DNA of 64,000 nucleotides, taken from Anaerolineae bacterium. GTDB taxonomy: Bacteria; Chloroflexota; Anaerolineae; Anaerolineales; Anaerolineaceae. The stretch's first letter is position 1; each line of letters starts with the position of its first letter. Shown here in pieces: positions 59,608 to 64,000 of this stretch. Location: positions 682,001 through 746,000 of the forward strand of contig JABUFD010000002.1 in NCBI GenBank assembly GCA_013314735.1. Reading direction: 5' to 3'. The position numbers and the translations under genes are program-made. The notes under the pieces were generated by a model, which saw only the letters and a list, made by a program, of their open reading frames with translations, did not search any database and was not told the DNA's origin.

Positions 59608-59696
59608 TGCGGCGGGAACTTTTTTTCTGCTGATCTCGTCTAAAGAGCATGAATGGGGGTTCAACCCCCCAGACCGTCTATGTAGAGGAGAACAAG

Positions 59697-61349
59697 ATGA
59701 AGAAAAATTGGTTTCGTGCTGTTGTTTTGAGCACGCTGGTGCTCACGTTGCTATTGGCTGCCTGTGCCAAACCCGCAGAACCGTATAGGGAGAACGCCAC
59801 CACCAACGAATCGGTGGCGGAAGAGGTGGTATCTGAATATGCGCCTGCGGAGGAAATTTCTGCCGAGGAAGCCCTACAGGCCTTGACCGCACCCCGCGAT
59901 GAAAAGGATGAGGCAGGCAGCTACAGTTATGATTCTGTCGAAGAATTGTCTGCTCCCAGGGCCACCCAGGCAGCGGATCCATATGAGGACAACTTCTTTG
60001 AAAATTACGGCGTCAACCCGATGATCGACACCGAAGACGACAACCTGTCCACCTTCGCCATCGATGTTGATACCGGTTCCTACACCCTGGCACGCCGCAA
60101 CCTGCTGGACGGTTACCTGCCGGATGAGGACAGCGTCCGCGTGGAGGAGTTTGTCAATTACTTTGACCAGGGCTACGCCCAGCCCGAAGACCGCCAGTCA
60201 TTCACCATCAACCTGGATGGCGGCCCCGCCCCCTTCACCCAGACCGAACGCTACTCGATCATCCGGGTGGGCTTGCAGGGGTACGAGGTGCCGCAGGAAG
60301 ACCGCAAGGACGTCAGCCTGACCTTTGTCATCGATGTGTCCGGATCGATGGGAATGGATAACCGGCTGGGATTGGTGAAGCGTTCATTGGAATTACTCGT
60401 CGACCAGCTGCACCGGGACGACCAAGTTTCGATCGTGGTCTACGGCACCCGGGCGCGGGTGGTATTGGAACCCACCAGCGGCAGGGAGTATGATGAAATC
60501 ATGGATGCCATCGACAGCCTGGAGCCCGAAGGCTCCACCAATGCCGAAGCCGGTATCAAACTCGGTTACAAAATGGCACTGAAAGCATTCAATCCGGAAG
60601 GCATCAACCGTGTGATCCTGTGCTCCGATGGCGTGGCGAATGTGGGCAACACTGGCGCCGGGAGCATCTGGGAGCAGGTGGAGGATTACGCTTCCGAAGG
60701 CATCACCCTGACCACGATGGGCTTTGGGATGGATAACTACAATGATGTCCTGATGGAGCAGTTCGCCGACATGGGCGATGGATTTTATGCCTACATTGAC
60801 ACGATTGATGAAGCCGAACGCCTGTTTGTGGACAACCTGACCAGCACCTTGCAAACCATTGCCAAAGATGCCAAAGTGCAGGTGGAATTCAACCCCGAAG
60901 TGGTCTCGCGCTACCGCCTGATCGGTTTCGAAAACCGCGATATTGCGGATGAAGATTTCCGGGATGACAGCGTCGATGCGGGGGAGATCGGAGCTGGGCA
61001 CAGTGTGACCGCGCTGTACGAGGTAAAATTGTTCGGTGATGCCGCAGGCGAGATCGCCAACGTGATCCTGCGCTGGCAGGACCCCGAAACCGGGCAGGTG
61101 ACCGAGATCAACCGCGTGATCCGTACCGAGGACCTGTATGATGAATTTGACGAAGCCGACCCGTACTACCAGTGGGATGTGCTCACCGCTGAATTCGCCG
61201 AGGTGCTGCGCGACAGCTACTGGGCAGAAGATGTCGACCTGGATGACCTGCTGGAAGAATTCGACCGCCTGTACGGCTGGTTCGAACGCGACAACGACCG
61301 CGATGAACTGATCGAAATGGTTGAAACCGCCGCCTGGCTGCTGGATTGA
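59697..61349 (+). CDS. von Willebrand factor type A lipoprotein (YfbK-like)
   Basis: A 550-aa lipoprotein with lipobox LLAAC (Cys23). A disordered, Glu/Ala-rich segment (about 30-95) leads to the vWF N-terminal module (AIDVDTGSYTLARRNLLDGYLPDEDSVRVEEFVNYFDQ), then the vWA domain with the MIDAS motif DVSGSMG (about 213-219). The C-terminal DUF3520-like part begins near 400 (VEFNPEVVSRYRLIGFENR). It would bind a partner protein in a metal-dependent way at the cell surface. AGAGGAG precedes the ATG at 59697. A terminator follows. Confidence 0.92.
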   Translation: MKKNWFRAVVLSTLVLTLLLAACAKPAEPYRENATTNESVAEEVVSEYAPAEEISAEEALQALTAPRDEKDEAGSYSYDSVEELSAPRATQAADPYEDNFFENYGVNPMIDTEDDNLSTFAIDVDTGSYTLARRNLLDGYLPDEDSVRVEEFVNYFDQGYAQPEDRQSFTINLDGGPAPFTQTERYSIIRVGLQGYEVPQEDRKDVSLTFVIDVSGSMGMDNRLGLVKRSLELLVDQLHRDDQVSIVVYGTRARVVLEPTSGREYDEIMDAIDSLEPEGSTNAEAGIKLGYKMALKAFNPEGINRVILCSDGVANVGNTGAGSIWEQVEDYASEGITLTTMGFGMDNYNDVLMEQFADMGDGFYAYIDTIDEAERLFVDNLTSTLQTIAKDAKVQVEFNPEVVSRYRLIGFENRDIADEDFRDDSVDAGEIGAGHSVTALYEVKLFGDAAGEIANVILRWQDPETGQVTEINRVIRTEDLYDEFDEADPYYQWDVLTAEFAEVLRDSYWAEDVDLDDLLEEFDRLYGWFERDNDRDELIEMVETAAWLLD

Positions 61350-61373
61350 TCCTTCTGAACCAATTGACCGACG

Positions 61374-61407
61374 CCCGGCAGTTGTTTCGACTACCGGGTT
61401 TTCTTTT
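61374..61407 (+). terminator. Terminator after the vWA lipoprotein
   Basis: CCCGGCAG (61374-61381) pairs with CTACCGGG (61391-61398) with one C/A mismatch. TTTTCTTTT follows. Confidence 0.75.
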
Positions 61408-61466
61408 CTGCTGTTCGGTCCTGGTGCTACAATAGTACAAGCTTGCCAACATCGAAGGAGAACCTC

Positions 61467-62327
61467 ATGACCAAAACGAATTTTGCCAATGTGAATGTGC
61501 TGGATAATTTCTACCAGACCTCCAGTTATTATCCCATGCCGGTGGTGTTGATCAGCACGGTTGCGGAAACCGGGCAGACCAACCTCGGTCCGTATTCGCT
61601 GTGTTTTCCGCATATCATCGGCGGACAGCACGCGATGATGCTCATCAGCCGTGCCACCAGCAACACTGCTGAAAACATCCGCCGCACCGGGTTGGCGGCG
61701 ATTAACTTCATTCCAGACAAACGCAAATACCTGAAAAATTCGGTCATGCTGGGTTATCCGGGCGAAACCACCGAGGAAAAGATGAAGAACAGCATCTTCA
61801 CCCTGATGCCCTCCATGCGCAAGGAACAGCAACAAGGCGTGCGGTACCCTGAGATTGTCAATGAGTCGATCCAGGTGTTTGAATGCACCCTGGACCCCCA
61901 ATATGATTATCGCTACAGCGAGATGGAAAATCATTTTGTCCTGCGGATTGATCAGATTCTGATGCAGGATCGGTGGAAAAAAAGCCTGTTTGAAGGTAAC
62001 GGACGGTTCCCCAACCTGCCGGTGGATTTTGGCTACCGCAACAGTACCTGTTTCTGGTTCGCCAACCACCGCAAACCGTTTTCCATTGCCATCCCCAAAT
62101 CCAAGGGGATCAGCGTGGACACCGTCCAGTATGCCGCCGACCGACTGGACCCCGACATCGTATGGGAACATGATGCCTGTGCGCGATTGGTGAAAGTACC
62201 GCGGGTGTTCCTGAATACGGTGCTGAAAGGGATCAATGATGAAGCGCGCCGCCGCGGGATGAATGTGGTCACAGCCCGGCTGGTGGAAGAAATGAACGAC
62301 AAGCGCCGCAACGAAAAGAAAGCATAA
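61467..62327 (+). CDS. Flavin-reductase-like FMN-binding protein
   Basis: A 286-aa protein of the flavin reductase-like (FMN-binding split-barrel) superfamily. MPVVLISTVAETGQTNLGPYSLCFP matches the FMN-binding start, followed by ATSNTAENIRRTGLAAINFIP. The C-terminal extension (about 180-286) is larger than in small NADH:FMN reductases. GAAGGAG lies before the ATG at 61467, and TACAAT about 35 nt upstream may be the -10. Function beyond flavin-linked reduction is not predictable. Confidence 0.82.
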   Translation: MTKTNFANVNVLDNFYQTSSYYPMPVVLISTVAETGQTNLGPYSLCFPHIIGGQHAMMLISRATSNTAENIRRTGLAAINFIPDKRKYLKNSVMLGYPGETTEEKMKNSIFTLMPSMRKEQQQGVRYPEIVNESIQVFECTLDPQYDYRYSEMENHFVLRIDQILMQDRWKKSLFEGNGRFPNLPVDFGYRNSTCFWFANHRKPFSIAIPKSKGISVDTVQYAADRLDPDIVWEHDACARLVKVPRVFLNTVLKGINDEARRRGMNVVTARLVEEMNDKRRNEKKA

Positions 62328-62664
62328 ACTGAAGAAGATCAGGGTATTGCTGAAACTTTCACTTTTCTGTACAAGTGCGGCGGTAATTGGCATCCAATGA
62401 ATCTGCAGAAATCCGGATAAGACCGGAGTGGTCAATATTGCTGTCTGCTTGGCTTCGATGTCATCCTCATTCAGCCTGCTTCACCTGGGAATTGGGTGAG
62501 GGTAAGTCATCTCATGTTCGATAACAACATACCGCTTGTGCTTCCCGCAGCCAATTCTGGCAATTTTCCTGTTTTATTTGGTTAACTTCCTGGCGCAAAT
62601 TATGATAATATTTTCATACAACAAGACAGGAATCCAATGTAGAAAGAGAATAGGAACTGTACAA
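62328..62664. other. 337-nt intergenic region, no gene seen
   Basis: It has a moderately AT-rich end containing ATGATAATATTTTCATAC near 62601-62618, a possible -10 region for the secreted protein. No terminator or other feature stands out. Confidence 0.4.
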
Positions 62665-63480
62665 ATGAACAAGACAAAACGTTTGTTGATCGTGTTGTTG
62701 ATGCTGTTGGGTGTGGGAACTCTATTTCTCGCTTCGCATCAAGATATTTCCGCCAAGAAGGCGCCGCCTCCTGCCCCGGGCGTGGCGGACGGCGGCTGGC
62801 AGTGGAATGGCGCAGATGTTACGGGTGTCACCGGGCCGATTGACCTGGTTTCCGCCCCGCAACCGCAGTGGTATGAGGTGATGGACTGGCAGTCAATCAC
62901 CCTCTCTGGCGCGGCGGAACTATGCCATCCCTTCCATGGCGGTACGCAGGGTTGGGTGGCGGATATCCGCATTTTTACCGGGAAAGCATGGGAACCGATC
63001 CCGACCACAATGGGGTGGGTGCCGGATGAGGAAGGGACCTACCTGGCATGTGCCAAAGCGCCTTCCGCCGGAACCTATGCCCTGTTCGGACGTTACGTGG
63101 AGCCTGAGGCAAAACCCATGCCGGAATGTGATTTTGAGATGGTGTTTCTGTTCCTGCCAACCGATTTTTTCAGGGCGCCGGCTTTCACCGATCCCATCCT
63201 TGTTTCCAATCTGCTTGCCATTGTGATTGATGAGGAGCGGATACCGGCGGAGGGGACGGTGGCAAAATACACCCTGAGCAATATCACACCGCCCGGTGCG
63301 ATCACCGGCGACTTGAGCGGTACCACCACCTTTCAGAAGCTTTCTGATATTCCCATTTGGTACCCTGTGGCCTATTTTGATGGCGTCATCAACATGAATA
63401 TGGATGAGGTTGAAACCTATACCGTGACCTTTACCACGATGGGATGTTACGTGCGGTATGATTGGGAGGCTGTGGATTAG
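62665..63480 (+). CDS. Secreted protein of unknown function
   Basis: A 271-aa protein with an N-terminal signal or anchor (KRLLIVLLMLLGVGTLFLASHQ), then APPPAPGVADGG. The mature part is beta-rich (for example WQSITLSGAAELC, WVADIRIFTGKAWEPIPTTMGWV) with Cys at about 95, 138, 161 and 262. No family is recognised. A weak GGAA precedes the ATG at 62665; the longer frame from 62536 is rejected. A 28-bp palindrome follows. Confidence 0.6.
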   Translation: MNKTKRLLIVLLMLLGVGTLFLASHQDISAKKAPPPAPGVADGGWQWNGADVTGVTGPIDLVSAPQPQWYEVMDWQSITLSGAAELCHPFHGGTQGWVADIRIFTGKAWEPIPTTMGWVPDEEGTYLACAKAPSAGTYALFGRYVEPEAKPMPECDFEMVFLFLPTDFFRAPAFTDPILVSNLLAIVIDEERIPAEGTVAKYTLSNITPPGAITGDLSGTTTFQKLSDIPIWYPVAYFDGVINMNMDEVETYTVTFTTMGCYVRYDWEAVD

Positions 63481-63516
63481 GAACTACGGACTGTCTCAAT
63501 CATTAACTGGTATTTC

Positions 63517-63544
63517 ATCGAACCGCCATGCATGGCGGTTCGAT
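63517..63544. terminator. 28-bp perfect palindrome between convergent genes
   Basis: ATCGAACCGCCATG and CATGGCGGTTCGAT are exact complements without a spacer, flanked by TATTTC and TCTTAATCC. The position suits a two-way terminator. Confidence 0.65.
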
Positions 63545-63681
63545 TCTTAATCCAGGCCCAGATGTAAGGGCGCGGATCAGCCCCGCTTGACTATTGGGAC
63601 AGCCGCTCTGTTTTGCAACAGCGAGCATTAAGGCGTTTGGTCGCCGAACCAGGGAATGTACCGCTGATGCAGTTGGATGGG

Positions 63682-64000
63682 TCACTCCGTATCTGTGAGG
63701 GTGAAATAAAAGGCAGCGCCTGTGTCTGGCGCGGCTTCCGTCCACACCCTTCCGCCGTGGCGGGTGATGATGCGCTTGACCGTGACCAGGCCGATGCCGG
63801 TGCCGGGAAACTCGGCCGCTGAATGCAGGCGTTGAAAGGGCACAAACAATTTATCGGCGTAGGCCATGTCAAAGCCAACGCCATTATCCTTTACATAAAA
63901 GACAGTTTTGCCATCCTGGCGGTCGGCACCCACCTGGATGCGGGGCGGGGTTGCACCGGCGCTGAACTTGATCGCATTGCTGATCAGGTTTTCCAGCACA
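63682..64000 (-). CDS. Histidine kinase C-terminus, partial at the window edge
   Basis: The 5' part lies beyond the right edge. The visible 106 residues are the ATPase part of a sensor kinase: N-box [10 protein letters not shown]1 DNGVGFD, F-box FVPFQRLH, and G2 [12 protein letters not shown], ending [20 protein letters not shown]. The stop is at 63682. The sensing part and dimerisation domain are not seen. It could pair with the REC-GAF protein at 44122, but there is no evidence for that. Confidence 0.9.
   Translation of the reverse strand, partial: VLENLISNAIKFSAGATPPRIQVGADRQDGKTVFYVKDNGVGFDMAYADKLFVPFQRLHSAAEFPGTGIGLVTVKRIITRHGGRVWTEAAPDTGAAFYFTLTDTE

Noticed and set aside
60393-62435. 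680-codon open frame on the minus strand
   Set aside because: It lies opposite the vWA lipoprotein and flavin reductase genes, which have clear domains and start signals. Its translation is rich in His, Gln and Arg with no recognisable domain, as expected for a shadow of GC-rich genes.

Overview
The window reads as a stretch of chromosome from an uncultured or little-studied bacterium, most likely a member of the Chloroflexota (class Anaerolineae). This is inferred from gene content: a MalT/LuxR STAND regulator beside an FtsX-type ABC exporter, many sugar-phosphate isomerase/epimerase TIM barrels, Gfo/Idh/MocA dehydrogenases, a fucose-isomerase-like protein, a SNF2 helicase with a SWIM partner, and LysM and vWA lipoproteins. 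Most of the sequence is visibly GC-rich. There are clear AT-richer patches at about 1-1430, 20600-21120 and 37870-40140. No rRNA, tRNA, CRISPR array, transposase or phage gene was seen.

Layout. (1) 1-1740: an AT-rich type II restriction-modification pair (BglII-family nuclease and MT-A70 methylase) abutting a short XRE regulator that looks N-terminally clipped. (2) 1867-5355: a carbohydrate block with a BNR/sialidase-like protein, an alpha/beta-hydrolase esterase and a GH5-like glycosidase. (3) 5464-10865: a small membrane protein, an S41 peptidase, a PerR/Fur regulator with catalase (both preceded by similar 7-1-7 operators), a DUF454 protein and a lipoprotein. (4) 11209-19038: an FAD desaturase-like oxidoreductase, a fucose-isomerase-like protein, a DUF2892 protein, an MFS transporter, a CaCA-type cation exchanger behind a structured leader, and a URO-D-family protein. 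(5) 19078-26089 (minus strand): glutamate dehydrogenase, then nanE, a ROK kinase and a membrane-anchored reductive-dehalogenase-like protein, then an acetyl-CoA-synthetase-like ligase with a free-standing acyl carrier protein. (6) 26262-34201: a phosphotransferase-family kinase, the MalT-like regulator, a 75-aa protein, an ABC permease and ATPase, and an NADPH-FMN reductase-like protein. (7) 34278-37733: YigZ, a double GNAT acetyltransferase and a MATE/ANK-like transporter. (8) 37830-40140: an AT-rich island with a zinc alcohol dehydrogenase and a TIM-barrel epimerase, entered through the stump of a broken gene. (9) 40190-43583: etfBA and two tandem paralogous epimerases. (10) 44122-49398: a REC-GAF protein, a LysM lipoprotein, a TPR-GGDEF diguanylate cyclase and an MFS transporter. 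(11) 49956-55284: SNF2 helicase, SWIM protein, DUF2007-like protein and a phosphoribosyltransferase. (12) 55486-64000: epimerase plus Gfo/Idh/MocA, an RRM protein, a beta-lactamase-family protein, a vWA lipoprotein, a flavin reductase, a secreted protein, and the end of a histidine kinase cut by the window edge.

Genes that appear to work together are peroxide defence (perR/katA), electron transfer (etfBA), amino-sugar use (nanE/ROK), uptake-side carbohydrate and sugar-acid metabolism (the many TIM barrels and dehydrogenases), and a regulator-exporter-flavoprotein unit at 27269-34201. The least expected signals are outside genes. They are a multi-helix RNA leader with a strong promoter before the cation exchanger (16455-16727), a dispersed repeat family with about 159-bp tandem units at three intergenic loci, and a truncated promoter-RBS-start stump at the edge of the AT-rich island.
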